Shown: positions 23,301 to 34,300 of the stretch, piece by piece
Position numbering within the stretch: the first letter of the stretch is position 1
Layout: each line of letters opens with the position of its first letter
Assembly: GCA_964030475.1 (NCBI GenBank)
Contig: CAXIPT010000008.1
Coordinates: 3,463,074 to 3,527,073, forward strand
From: Tethya wilhelma
Taxonomy: Eukaryota > Porifera > Demospongiae > Tethyida > Tethyidae
Direction of reading: 5' to 3'
Length of the DNA: 64,000 nucleotides
Program-made: the position numbers and the translations under genes
The notes under the pieces: generated by a model
The model's database searches: none
The model's input: the letters and a program-made list of their open reading frames with translations, nothing else
Told to the model about the DNA's origin: nothing

Positions 23301-23446
23301 AAGGAAGATATGGACCTTATGGTAAAACTGGTCAAACAACTTTTGCTGTGGAAGGAAAGAAGATTCTTGGATTCTTTGGACATGCAGCCTACTATCTGAC
23401 TTCAATTGGAGTTTACTATATTATAGTAAAAATTTCAAAAAAATAA
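20318..23446 (+). CDS. Segment 5: FN3-like modules and three jacalin-like lectin domains
   Basis: The same frame as segment 4. FN3-like modules continue to about 22090 (LKVTWSQI, LNLSWSPV, VAVTWSYV). Then come three jacalin-related lectin domains at about 22106-22530, 22556-22970 and 23005-23430. Each has the opening GG.GG or GGTGG with F, a GI.ALRIRH strand, the YGPFG/YGPYG motif, and the closing GR.G..LDAIG or equivalent. These are the hallmarks of the beta-prism lectin fold, which binds carbohydrate. The last residues, VKISKK, and the stop are encoded by the left end of a repeat-A element, so the native C-terminus has been replaced. Confidence 0.75.
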   Translation, partial: YYLFKLQSGSTVLASATIPKPTTQSNPPSESIINGSLNINSFIDQLRGADQVHGTVQAIGGGKFLSSSSVTFTTALTVLQPPSNLTYSFSPTEETITITCSQIDTVSEYLLGLSNDSNSNVVSMKGTVLNNQVSVNLPIKNINKSAIKEWKVFAQSLAGDATHLPSPHSFLGNTVHVLPKPEVQQPSFTGNYEFLKVTWSQIANLKESSYKLTVTAMKGDLELFSTSEAIIRVSYNGGQVVAYVNMYGSYPEWYSAQSELTSLTGKVVAIGADYYISSSPGVMPTIARFDRPQNLRYGYNSDKDLIILTCDGVAEVSRYTLGLKSTEHHGIIVSTTVDKMDNKVSASLDGNRLRRRNSEWIIFCESAGDSQHFPSVELTLESNVKVLDAPEVGFNSLTYSASERILNLSWSPVQEASEYTISVTYANTNHQDNSFEVSSPPNQNSLQIDMRQQVQNWDTVFKTVSSIDALVKAIGSGYFITSSKRYSATLRRFNSPRDVAITSTSKYVAVTWSYVSLSTGYTAVIKVNGMQVISQEIDLSEQRLVVPLSDIIKDGSLPVYHVRAEITAASDSRGIYLPSTPGVAEKDIQANKTVQSQQFGGRGGSAFNDPVQTHSPSIVGIKALRIRHGNQVDSIQVTYLLADGSTYLGPKHGGDGGNETYIKFTAGEHIVKVLGKTNDTLVDQLTFITKSANGIERKYGPFGKSGVTPSFQVTGKFSGVFGRASNILNAIGFFMVSIPIETTRSPKYGGTGGTSFDPMLIHSPQIVGIRALWIRHENGLIISIQATYILEDGTTWEAPKRGTGTGSTESYIQFDVGEYITRVDGSYYTVINHLTFTTEKADGTVKRYGPYGRGGVTPFTVSGHRVISLFGRSGLLLDAIGFHHAELPLKMIPTSKHFGGNGGNAFSDNVSTHKPEITGIKAIRIRHDNHVDSIQATYRCADGSTCVAPKHGGNAGQESYIQFADNENVIRIEGKTNNVLVDQLTFVTLKADGSKGRYGPYGKTGQTTFAVEGKKILGFFGHAAYYLTSIGVYYIIVKISKK

Positions 23447-24427
23447 GTAGTGTAGGAATGGGCAGTGCGGTAAAAAGCATTGGAACAAGGCATGTCTCAA
23501 TTTCGGCACATGACTACTTCATTTTTGGTTTATTCTTGTTCCCTAATACGGATCCTCAGTGTCATAAATGCAACAAAGATCTGTAGCTTATTGTTGCATT
23601 GGTTCAATCTAATCAGTTGGCTATTGGTTCAGTTGGCTATAAGCAGTGGAGTAAACCATTATAAAACAGGCAACTTAAACTGGTCTGCCAGCCAAGAGTT
23701 GGGCATAAAAAATGAAGTAGTCATGTGCCGAAATTGAGACATGCCTTGTTCCAATGCTTTTTACCGCACTGCCCATTCCTACACTACTTATTTTTTTGAA
23801 ATTTTTACTACTTGTTCATTCATTTTTTTTCAACACTACAGTGTGGAGACTAATCAGAGACTGGTTAGTCCCTACAAAAAGCTTGAATAGCAGCTACAAT
23901 GCTGATGCTGGAAAAGGCTAATGCGCATGCGCATAATAATGCCACGTGTATAGATGACCTTTGAACTCTACCTACAAGATGGCTGCATTGTAGTACATGA
24001 ATTTATACACTAAGCTTCAAAGCTTTCTAGTTTCTGTTTAGGCCTATTTGAGATTGAAACGAGTATCAAGGAATGTAGTACCCATGAAAAGAACTTACTT
24101 TGTGCTGTCAAAGTTGGCTCAACACATTCTGGTTCTCTGGAAATCCTTTTCAAGTAAGTCAGTCAGAAAGTACGTACGTAAGTAAGTACGTTAGCAGAAC
24201 AAAAATGGCACTATGGTGGCTTCCCACTAGCGCTCACTACTAGTGCTGAGGAAAGTTTTTGTGAGCTTTAGGCCTTGCATGCAATTGGTAATCTGTCAGT
24301 AAGAGCCTCTGAGCACCTTCAAAGGTTAAATTTTGTTTGACTAGATTTTTATCATAGCCAACATTTTGTATGGTGTCTATGGGACGGTCGGCCCATTCCT
24401 ACTATACGTACTACCGTACATATGATA
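23428..24427. mobile_element. Full-length repeat-A transposon, about 1.0 kb
   Basis: The element has a core of about 390 bases (23428-23812) with arms of about 100 bp: TAGTGTAGGAATGGGCAG on the left and the reverse complement, ending CATTCCTACACTA then TTTTTACTACTTGT, on the right. A tail of about 600 bases follows and itself ends GGCCCATTCCTACTATACG, an inverted match to the core start. It has no coding capacity. Other copies are at 1-600, 48.19-48.85 and 51.02-52.04 kb, with fragments at 10.3, 39.1 and 53.2 kb. From 24430 to about 25800 I see no gene or clear element. Confidence 0.75.
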
Positions 24428-25801
24428 TAAAGACTTTTGAACAGATCGTGTAGCTAGCAAGTAAAATTTTGTAGTTTTATAAGTTAGGACAATAGGATAG
24501 GATTTAGTAGATAACTATATATAACGTTATATTTTAGTAACTGATACTAACTGTTGTTTTAGTGTAGTCATAGCTAGATAGCACAAGTTATATAGCTATT
24601 GTAGTTATTGTTTATTCTAGAGATGTGATCGTTCATAGTACGTATAAGTTTTCGAGTAGCCTCCTAAGAAGGTATAATATTAGCTAGCTAATTCAGTATG
24701 ATTGTAAACAATGTCATAAAAAAATTTTGTTGGTAGGAGGTAGAGTTGATTGTTGTGTAAAACTTGTGTTCAGTACATACCAAGCAACCCCACCCATCAT
24801 GCGGCACATGCATCCATAACATTGTGATATATAGCCATATGTGCTTAAGCTTAAACCTATGATGCCCGGTGAGTTATGACTTGAAGGCTAAACAAAGCCT
24901 AATTATAAATTTCGGGGTTGAAAACCTGAGGATGGGGGGGGACTCAAAGCACCTTTGCTCAAGCAATGGCTCCATCTAGCTATACCTGCTCTACAGCTGT
25001 AGACCTTGTAGACCTGATAAGCTATATACATGCATCCATTTACAACAGGGGACACCTGGTCCTATAATGGAAAGGGGCAATAATCCTATATCTGTAACAG
25101 TTGCCAAGTTTGCAGAAATCTAAAAACAACAAAAAAAAAGAAACTTATAAAAATTTTCTACATGGTATCATTATTTTCCTCATTCGGATTTTTGAAAATG
25201 TGTATATATGTCTGATAAAATGCATGTGTTTTGTAGATTATAAGACTCACAAGCCATTCCATGAAACAGAGTTATAGTGTCCATTTGAACCATGCAGTGA
25301 CTGTTATTTCCCACTGCACCTCAGTCACTTCTGTATATGGGCAGTTGACTTTGACAATAGATGTGATACCTCCATTGAGGAATCGCATCACCAATTAAGA
25401 CATGCATGCACTTGTAACCTATTCCTTTCTGTTCTACATACCCTGCATAGCCTAATAGAAAGTTGTGAGCAAAGGTTTTTATATATAGCATACAATTCTT
25501 AATCCAAATGCATTATAATTATACCTTCTAAGAAACAATACTACATGTGAACAGAGAAAAGACTAAACAAGCAAACAAGAAAATTAATACAGTGTACATG
25601 CATGTAGCTTATGACATAATTAATGTAATGCTTTGGTATTTCATGCCTATATTATAATTACATGTAGAATAATTTCGAACGACACTGTGCACTGAGTGAC
25701 TTACATATAATATTAATTTTAATGTTTATGTGTGAGTTTACATTTGCATTCATGGTGACTCATAATTATTGAGAATTGTATATATTTTGTAAGCAAAATC
25801 T

Positions 25802-26239
25802 TCACTGTGTGACTTGAAGGAAGTCATTTATTTCAGTTTCCCTCTCCATTCCAATCTCATCACTGTCACAGGGTATCGAGAGCCTGGGCTCTAGTTCAAT
25901 CTGGACTTGTCCATTTTGTCTTTTTACTTTATCCATTGCAGTGTTATCAACAATCTTCTTCTCAGTTTTAGCAATCTGTTCACTTGGGAAAATGTTTTCA
26001 TTATTTGTAGTTTGTTTACTAGTTGCCGAGGAATCTGAAAGGCAAGATGATTCAGTATTACTATGTGCCTCATTCTCTTGTGTTGTGACTGTTTCTCTTT
26101 CACTCTCAGAGGCTCCTGCATTCTTTGTGTACTGGGCTGGTGTCTTGTGTGAAGGTATAGCATCCACCACACTGTATGTGACTACATTTCGGGGTATGTG
26201 TATGATTTCAGGATTATGATTTTCTTCTTTGGTCGCTAG
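25802..26239 (-). pseudogene. C-terminal tail of a second beta-helix/membrane gene
   Basis: The encoded tail (RNVVTYSVVDAIPS, then a Ser/Thr/Glu-rich stretch, ending GMERETEINDFLQVTQ and a stop) matches the C-terminus of the gene at 29163-33413. It differs by many substitutions and small indels, so it is a paralogue rather than the same locus. The match begins right at the n at 26240. By comparison with the intact repeat unit, several kb containing the body of this gene are probably missing at the gap rather than deleted from the genome. Confidence 0.65.
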
Positions 26240-26251
26240 NCACACACACAG

Positions 26252-26467
26252 GGTATAATGATGGGATGGCTAACAGCTGCTGGCAGTCTAGCCCGTGCTC
26301 TTGGTCCCATGGCCATCAGTGCCCTCTATGAACATGAGGGACCATTGATAACATTTGCTACTCTAGAGGGGCTGGTAGGAGTCACCATTCTCTCCCTGTT
26401 GGTCTTCTCCCCCAAGCTAGTCCCTTACGAACGGAGAACAAGATATTTATCATGTTGTTACAACTAG
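26252..26467 (+). CDS. Last exon of MFSD8/CLN7-like carrier, copy A
   Basis: The exon starts after a CACACACAG acceptor and encodes GIMMGWLTAAGSLARALGPM through the final transmembrane helix (LVGVTILSLLVFSPKLV) to a stop. MGWLTA.GS.AR.LGP is characteristic of the MFSD8 (CLN7) family of lysosomal major-facilitator proteins, where it follows SKILGP.PQ. The preceding exon of this copy is missing, because the n at 26240 lies 12 bases upstream. The sequence is nearly identical to copy B at 35450-35665. Confidence 0.6.
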   Translation, partial: GIMMGWLTAAGSLARALGPMAISALYEHEGPLITFATLEGLVGVTILSLLVFSPKLVPYERRTRYLSCCYN

Positions 26468-26734
26468 GTACCAATAATGTTTAAAGAGAATGATGTAAAT
26501 TTTATTTTTTTACTGCATCCTAACATGTGTGTTTCCATGTTTGTGCCTTTATTTGGTGTGTGTATACTTTAAATTCTTTACATCTGCCATTATTGATTCA
26601 GATATATTGAAATGCCACGTTTTGGATTAACAATAGTAAAACTATAATAATCTATATATGCATGATTTGAATTATACAATTATTATTATAGACACACAAC
26701 GATAATATAGAAGGCTGCATGCATGATTGCAGTA

Positions 26735-27385
26735 CAGAGGAGGTTGGACACGCATCACGTGCGATCTATGGAATGTTTGTTCTCGGGTTGCTCTCGATCG
26801 TTTGTAAACATGCAAATCAGAGAAATAGAACTGGTAGAGGTGCGTGAGAAGATATATGCTCATCCTTAATACTTGTAAATTAAAAAAAAATTTTTGCAAA
26901 CCTATTTTTGACGTACTGTTTATCGTGTTCATGACTTTCTGCAGCTCTGCACATCAAAAGAGCTGCTGCTGTGGATAGACCTTGGACAGTAAAGGTTAGA
27001 CAGCGGCCCAACCCCGCTCAACCCCTGCATAATTTCTGAGATATTTTGCTTAGAACGTGAACATAATTAGCAAAAAGTTGTGCTTTTGGCTTCTTGAGTT
27101 GTACGCTACATCTTTGCATCTCCAACAATAGAAGACAGGCCATGGCAACCTGTTTCGTTCATCGCAATGGCGAAAAAGAGTTATTGAGGAATGCTAATTA
27201 AACACACTTTTATGACGTACCGTATAGCTCCAAATTTTAGAAAACCGTATATCGGCAATATAATTTCAGAGATCGTGATTCACGAAAATTAGCTCAAAAC
27301 GGCAAAGACAGACTTTTCACGAACTTTTTGAACCACGAAAATTTGGAGCTATACGGTAATTATTACGCGTGTCCAACCTCCTCTG
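26735..27385. mobile_element. 651-bp DNA transposon with 9-bp target duplication
   Basis: Termini are CAGAGGAGGTTGGACACG and its reverse complement CGTGTCCAACCTCCTCTG. The 9 bases ATTGCAGTA occur on both sides (26726-26734 and 27386-27394). The paralogous segment at 35927-35935 holds a single ATTGCAGTA with no insertion, so the boundaries are exact. A 9-bp duplication points to a Mutator-like source, although the CAG ends also resemble hAT. It has no transposase and is therefore non-autonomous. Confidence 0.9.
27219..27357. mobile_element. MITE nested in the 651-bp transposon
   Basis: Termini ACCGTATAGCTCCAAATTTT and AAATTTGGAGCTATACGGT are inverted repeats. Related ends occur at 52271-52413 (CCGTATAGCTAGAAATTTTC). 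About 139 bases, non-coding. Confidence 0.75.
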
Positions 27386-27745
27386 ATTGCAGTATAAGAA
27401 CTGCATGCATGTCAGTTTCTCGCGTGCACTTTCCTGACCTCTAACCTTTGACCTATTATGGTCAGTTGCACCCTATGTACCAACTTAGGCCAAGACTTCA
27501 TCCTAATCCATGCACTGCAGCAGTGAGACCAATGAGACAGTGAGGTATACATATGTGTGCATACATGCAGTGTGTTTAATTTGTGTCTGTCTTAGCTAAT
27601 TACCATATTTATGTTGGCTTTGACTGTGTGTGAGCTGTACATGTTTTATATACTTCATAGCTAGCCTCTAGATAATATACATGCATAGCTATAGTCTACT
27701 CAATTTAAGTTGCTGTCAGACATTTTGGGTTGTGAAAGAATATAC

Positions 27746-27860
27746 TAGTCTCACGTAGCCAGCCCCTCTCTAATATTCACTCTGGCCCCAGCTCTGCGAA
27801 AGAGAAGGAGCTGGGGCGGAGCAAAATTAGAGAGGGTCTACGTCTGGCTACATGAGACTA
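27746..27860. mobile_element. 115-bp MITE, shared by both repeat units
   Basis: TAGTCTCACGTAGCCAG and the inverted CTGGCTACATGAGACTA bound a CCCCTCTCTAAT...ATTAGAGAGGG stem. The counterpart at 36301-36408 is in the same place in the other unit, so it was inserted before the duplication. Confidence 0.75.
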
Positions 27861-28326
27861 ACAATCATGATGCATGATGGCTCCAACTGTTTAATTTTTA
27901 ATTTACAGGTTGTGAACATAGTCACAGTAGCTACCATGCAGCTACACTGTCATCTTACAATGATTATTGTCCAATGATAAACCAGCTGTGACCAGATGTC
28001 GTAAGTAAGCAGGGATGCAGATATTCTAGAGAGTCCATGGCATTGACCTTAGATAATCTTAGTATGTCTGGTGTGCCAGACTCTAAGCAAATGGTCTTGC
28101 ATGCCAGACTATAACTTAAAGATAGAAATTGGCAGAAAACCAACTCATGCCACTTTTGTAAATTCATGGCTGCACTCACACTCACCCCCTCTCCCACCCT
28201 CACACAGTCACCCTACCACCTCTGAGGTGGTCTTCTGGAGGATTATCGAGAAGTTGTGAAGTTGCTAGCCAGGTCTGTGCATGCACTGCGTGCAGCTAGG
28301 TACCCCCAACAGGCATGGTGTCTCAG

Positions 28327-31300
28327 TGTACCAAGAATCTACCTCTTCCAGTACATACTGGCACTGGTTCTACTGGCCATTGGCTACCCCACTGCTTCTT
28401 TACTAACTTACTCTATTTATTCAAAAATACTCGGACCATTTCCTCAGGTAAAGATTGTCATACTCGTAGAATGAAATTACATATCTGGAGATGTTTCCTT
28501 GGTCCTTTACCAGTCAATTATGGAGGCTAGTTGGGTGTGGAGCGAGTTTGCAGTGAAACTGTTTATACCTTGAGGTCTTATTATAGTAGTATATTTCAAG
28601 ATTTAAATACGATAAGTCACACATTTATAGTCCATGAGTAGTGAAAGCTCCACACTCTATGCTTCTTATATGCTACTGCGTGTGATTGTGTGATTGTTTC
28701 TTAGTTACATGTACTTATGTTTGTGTGGAATGATTGCTGGACTATGATACTAAACAAAATTTTCCAGCAATCATCATAGCTGTATGCATACATCGTATTG
28801 GACCATGTTTTTCGTTCATTTTCCATCTTCTGGATTTCAAAAGTACATAAACCATGCAGTACTTTAAACTTATAAATACATGACATTGTCTATTCTAACC
28901 TCTTAATTTTTAATATATGCACATGTACATCGTGGATTGCGTCTCAACTATACGTGACGACCACATCTACCTTACAAATTTCGTGGGGTAAAATTTTCGC
29001 GGAAAGCTGCCAAACCGCGAAATTCGCAAAAATTTTCCCCCACGAAAATTTCCCGCTATATGGTATTTACTGTATGGTATACAGTAACTCCATTGTAAGA
29101 ATACATGCATTAGTGTAACATATGTGTACATACATGTATGTATGTGCTTTATTAAAAAGTCTTCACTGTGTAACTTGAAGGAAGTCATTTATTTCAGTTT
29201 CCCTCTCCATTCCTACCACGTCACTGTCACGGATGTAAGGAATATCAGGGAATTTTGAGGGTCTGGACTCTAGTTCGATATAAACTTGTTCATTTTGTCT
29301 TTCTGTCTTGTCCATTCCAGTGTTATTGACAATGTCTTTCTCAGTTTTACTAGCAACTTGTTCACTTGAGGAAGCATTTTCATTTGTACTAGTTGCTGAG
29401 AAATCTGAAGCCTTAGGGTGAGATAATTCCATAATAGCGCTTGCCTCATTCTCTAGTTCAGTGGCCTTTTCTCTTTCACTGTCAGAGGCTCCTACATTCT
29501 GTGTGTTCTGGGTTAGTGTCTGCTGTGAAGGTATAGCATCCACCACACTGTAGGTGACTACATTTCGGAGTATGTGTATGATTTCAGGATCATTGTTTTC
29601 TTCTTTGGTGAAGTGTGCTTTGAGTTTGGCTTTAAAGGAATTGAGTTTGTTTTGTGTCTTCCTTGAAAGTTTGAAGGTGTATGTATGATAGACTAAGATG
29701 GCTAGGAAAGTGACTAAAGCAATGCCGGTTGAAGTGTAGGTAAGAGCCAGTTGACTTCCATTACCCGAATTTCTTTCTCGAATATATAGAGACCCAACAC
29801 ACAGAAGTGTAATGTTGACAATAAATGAGTTTTCTAGTGCATCTAGTGGCCAAGATTTGTAGATTCTACCAGGCAGTGATAGTTTCAGTAGCAAGAGACA
29901 AATCATTGTACAAATGATCAACAGAAGGTCATTGCTGGGATCCCCATCAAAAATAATTGCAGCAACAGACTCTGAGTACACAATGCTACGAACAAATAGA
30001 AGTAATCCAGTCCAGTAGCGATGTTTGAGATTGTAAGGAGCAAGATAAGCATCCATGAAGGGATAAAACCTTGCATTCTTTATTAGCTTTACTGCTCTAT
30101 TTGGACACCGCAGAAGCCACTGATATGAGAAGAGGAAAGAGGTGTATACAATGCCCAAGAGGAGAATCAGTAGAGCTACAAGAAAGAGAGGAATGTGTTT
30201 CTGTTCTAAGAAAAGTACATTTGCATCAATTAGCCACACTTTTTCTTGTGAACCATCAGGATACTCCAGTGTTGCAAAAGAAAATGCATGTATAACAACA
30301 TGAAGACTTTTGGTATAAGAAAGTAAAATCAGAGTAGCTAGTGTTGCCACTGGATTGGTTCCTATAAAGAGTCTGGCAATTGTTGTAGAGTATTCGCAAC
30401 CAATGATTACCATGGTAACCAAGAATATGATGTAAATTGGGAAGGTGAGCTGTTGCCATTCTTTAGCATAGCCATCCAGTCCATCGTAGAAACATGTCGT
30501 AAAACCAAAGTCTAGGTTGAGCCATGCAATGAAGATAGTTACGAAATTGCCGATGGGTGATTGAAAAGGAAAGAACGTGGCACGATTTATGATAAGGATG
30601 TTGGCATAGAGTATGAGTCCATTGACTGTTCCAACAGCTACTGTTAAATTGAAAATGAGGAGAAAAGCAACTAGAGCTACACCAGCTACGGCAAAGACAA
30701 TGAGAAGAGCTAGCCAGTAGTTAGAACATTGCCTGCAATGTGAACTTCCAAGTGAGAGACTGAGACCATCCTTACAAGATCCACAAAGCTTGCCGCTGCG
30801 ATTAAAAGCACACTGTGTATCTGAACCATTGCGTGTGTTGAGGTTAATCCAGTTGCTTGGATAGCAGTAGTCAAATGGACAGTGAGGATAAGTTAGATAC
30901 GGGCACTCATTTTGCTCATCTTCTAAGCCATTATTTTCATTGATGTAACTTATCCAGATATTATCACGTCTTTGGACTGATGAGTTACCAATGGAGCAAC
31001 CAACTATGTACTCAGAGAGGCAAGGGTCACACTTACAACTGCAATTTGATATCTCTGCAGTTTTGTTAAACCCAATTGGGCAATTGCAAGGAAGAAATGT
31101 CACATTTACACAGGCTGCTGATATTCCAATATCATTGCAAGGACCCTCGGCATACAACACTAGCTGTTCCTCATCAAGTGAGGAGGTTATGGTATAGTTC
31201 AGCTGTGTACAGTTTGAAGTTGTCTTCTGTATGATTTGACCTTCAGCCAGTAGGCCACGGTTTGAAGATAGATATGCTCTCACAGAAGATGGAATTGAAT

Positions 31301-34300
31301 TTTTAACTTGGTCTTCAGCAACAAGTGATACACTAAAATTCTCTCCTTTTCTTTTGTTGGTGGAGTATAGTCACAGTTGGGTTGACCATTGACACAAAAG
31401 CACACACGAACTGGTTCAGATGATATCTCTGACTGAATATCATTTGTTTTAAGGTTGTTGATGATGGTTAGAGCCTTCAGAGGGGGGTATTTATCTCACT
31501 GTTTCCTCTTAGGTCTGTGAAAGAACTGACACTGCACCTGTCTAACAGACCACCAAATATTGTTCCACCTGATACATTAGCTGAGTTGTTTACTAATAAA
31601 TAAGATTTTGTTGTTTGCTCTTGAAATAATATATTGAATCGAAATAAACTAAAAAATTGAATAGAGCATTCACCAGCTTTACATGTATCGAGTAAGTTTG
31701 TGTCGTCTGAGATATAGAGAGCTCCACCATATGAAGCTGAGTTATTGATGAAATTCAGTTCAGAAGTGCCTAAATAATTAAGCACAAAAAGTTTAGCATT
31801 CTGTTCCAAGTGAATCCCACCACCTTTTTCAGCTCTGTTTTCAATTAACTCAAGCTCTCCTTCTGTGAGTTTTATTGTTGAGCTAACAGCATGGATTCCT
31901 CCTCCTTTCACTGTTGCAACATTCTCTGATATTGTAGTTTTACCATCAAAATTCAATTCACTTAGAAAAGCATATATGCCTCCACCAGACATTGCAGTAT
32001 TGTGTGTAATCATTGTCTCTCCATATGTGTATATCTTGCTCTCATACAATAGAATTGCACCACCACCATTGTACTCCATTGAATTGTATGTAATTGTGAC
32101 TATTCCACCAAATACAATCCCACTGAAATAGGCAGTAACTGCTCCTCCTTCTTTAGGACTACTACTGTCATGTTTGTGAGAATTATTTGTGATGTCTGTA
32201 TGTCCATCAAATGTGATATTGCTAGCATAAGTATAAAATGATGCTGTGTTGTGTGAAATGGTTGTGTTGCCAGACAATAATACTCTGCTATATACTGCTA
32301 AGACTACACCTGTTGTTGCTGAATTGTTTGTGATTTGAAGGGGACCATTGGTATTGAGAGTTGTATAGACGGTATAAATTGTACCACACCTCCCTCTGCA
32401 TGGTTGTTGAAAATGCTATTATTGATAGTATTCATACCACCTAGAACAAATACTGCACTACCAAAGTCTGCTTTGTTCCCACTGAATTTGCTGCCATCGA
32501 TGCTAATGATACCCATTTTCGCTGTACAAACACCACCCCCAACAATCTCTGCTGTGTTGCTATTGAAATTGCTACTGGTTATGCTGATACTACCAATTAG
32601 TCTGCTTCTGAGTATAGTTACTATACTGAAATTAGCTAATATGATATCTATAACTGCACCATTGTCTGCATATATAGCACCACCAAAAACTGCAGTGTTG
32701 CTACTAAAATTACTACCATGTATGTTGATACTACCACTTTCTAATGATATTGCACCACCAAAACCATCAGCGCTATTTCCTTCAAAGAGACACCTAGTAA
32801 CAAACACATCACTATCAAAGGCAGCAATGGCCCCTCCTGATGTTACCTCGCGCTCCCTTGGCAATAGATGGCTAAATGCTATGAGATTAGTAAATAAACT
32901 CTTCTCAAGAGTTCCGTTCCTAATGTTCCTCAGTTCCATTCCATGTCCATCTTGAAATGCACAGTTTTCTATTCTCAGTTGGTCTACTGATCTCACAGAG
33001 TTCTCCCGGCAGCCACTGAACTCAAGACCACTGACAGTGACCTCAGGTATGTTTACGAAAACGAAGCCTACATAATTACTACAAGTAACCATGGCAACTG
33101 AATTAGAGGAGGAGTTTGTGGGTCTAACTTGTAAGACCAGATTGTTGACATTGTGTATGTAAAGACGAGAATCAAGAGTATGATGCCCAGGCTCAAAGAT
33201 CAGGGTTACGTTGGAATCATTGGTAGTTAACATTGGGGACTGGGCATATTGAACAAGAGTCGAGCAATTAGTTGTAAGCTTATTCAAGGGGCTTTGATCT
33301 CTGGGTGTGGTCTCAGTTGGACAAAAGGTTTGGTCTGATATGATTTGGATGTTGTGGTCTTGAGCTGACACTAATGTGACAAGGAATCCTAAGGTGGCTA
33401 TATATGCTGCCATTTCACAGTTTAGTTCAGCAGGATATATATGTATACTTGGATGTCTTGTTACACTGTGTTGCCATGTATATGTTTGTAAGTGTCATAT
33501 TATCATACAATATACTTGGTTTTAGCAATTACGTGAACCTTCATTAAACACATGTATGTACACACACACAAACTAACTTGCATACCTTAGACTCTCTTTA
33601 TTCTGTATAGAGCCACCAGTAGTTGATGTAGCCCAGGCTGGTTGCCCAGCAGCACTGACCTGCCTAGCTGTTAAGAGTCACCAGCTAGTGCTGCAGTTGT
33701 AGTTGTGTTTGCTTTCCACTGTACTTTATCTTGGAGTATGAATTAACTCAGTCTCCAATGCATGAATATACCTACATGTGGTGCATGTGAGTTATGATCT
33801 GATGTTGTATACATGACATCTTTTTCTGTTAGCTTACCGATTAATGTCTATCAGCTGTGAGAATCTCAGAACAGTTTGTCCTCTTTTCTAGTAATATTTG
33901 CAGTTAAGGACTGCACCTATAATTATTATAGTATAATTATGAGAAAACAGTTTTTATTATGTACTATATTACAACTATCAATTAGAATTACAGTACAGTA
34001 AATTTTGCTTGGGCAAATTATTTTTCAAATTGCCAAATTGCAATGATGCATGCATATTAGAATTTAATACTCACCAAATGAATTAACAAGCTGCAGGCAA
34101 TTTTATGATACTACCTGTTTAATATACACGTGAATATTTTCCTAGAATATATACCCTATTCCATGAAAATTTGATTGTCTTACACTTCAGACTCTCGAGA
34201 TCTGTATTCAGATTTCTGTGAAGTATAAGATGCAGAGTAGCTGACCTGCCTACCAGAGTGGCAGTTCCTTGACTGTACTGTATCTGATTTTGTGAAAAAT

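Larger units (their letters stand above)
10483..23446 (+). pseudogene. Giant intron-free MBL-fold / beta-repeat / FN3 / jacalin gene, interrupted
   Basis: About 12.96 kb of almost continuous coding sequence, roughly 4,300 codons, with no recognisable intron. Domains in order: a ComEC-like metallo-beta-lactamase fold, a long region of beta-rich repeats, an acidic then hydrophobic then basic linker, about ten fibronectin-III-like modules, and three jacalin-like lectin domains. Four lesions break it: in-frame TGA (11322), TAA (14088) and TAG (20315), and a frameshift near 17470. Translation continues sensibly across each lesion. The left edge looks like an exon start (AAAG|ATGCC at 10483, phase 1), so upstream exons may be missing. 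The final codons and stop come from a transposon end. The likely reading is a recently inactivated gene or one with assembly errors. Absence of introns, unlike every neighbour, suggests retrocopying or horizontal transfer; that is inference. The function is unknown. Confidence 0.8.

Noticed and set aside
10483..23446. Alternative genetic code or programmed readthrough to explain the stops
   Set aside because: All three stop codons occur in frame, a frameshift is also present, and neighbouring genes use standard stops at their ends.
32335..32955. Plus-strand 206-codon frame
   Set aside because: It is antisense to the beta-helix gene and reflects its repeated composition.
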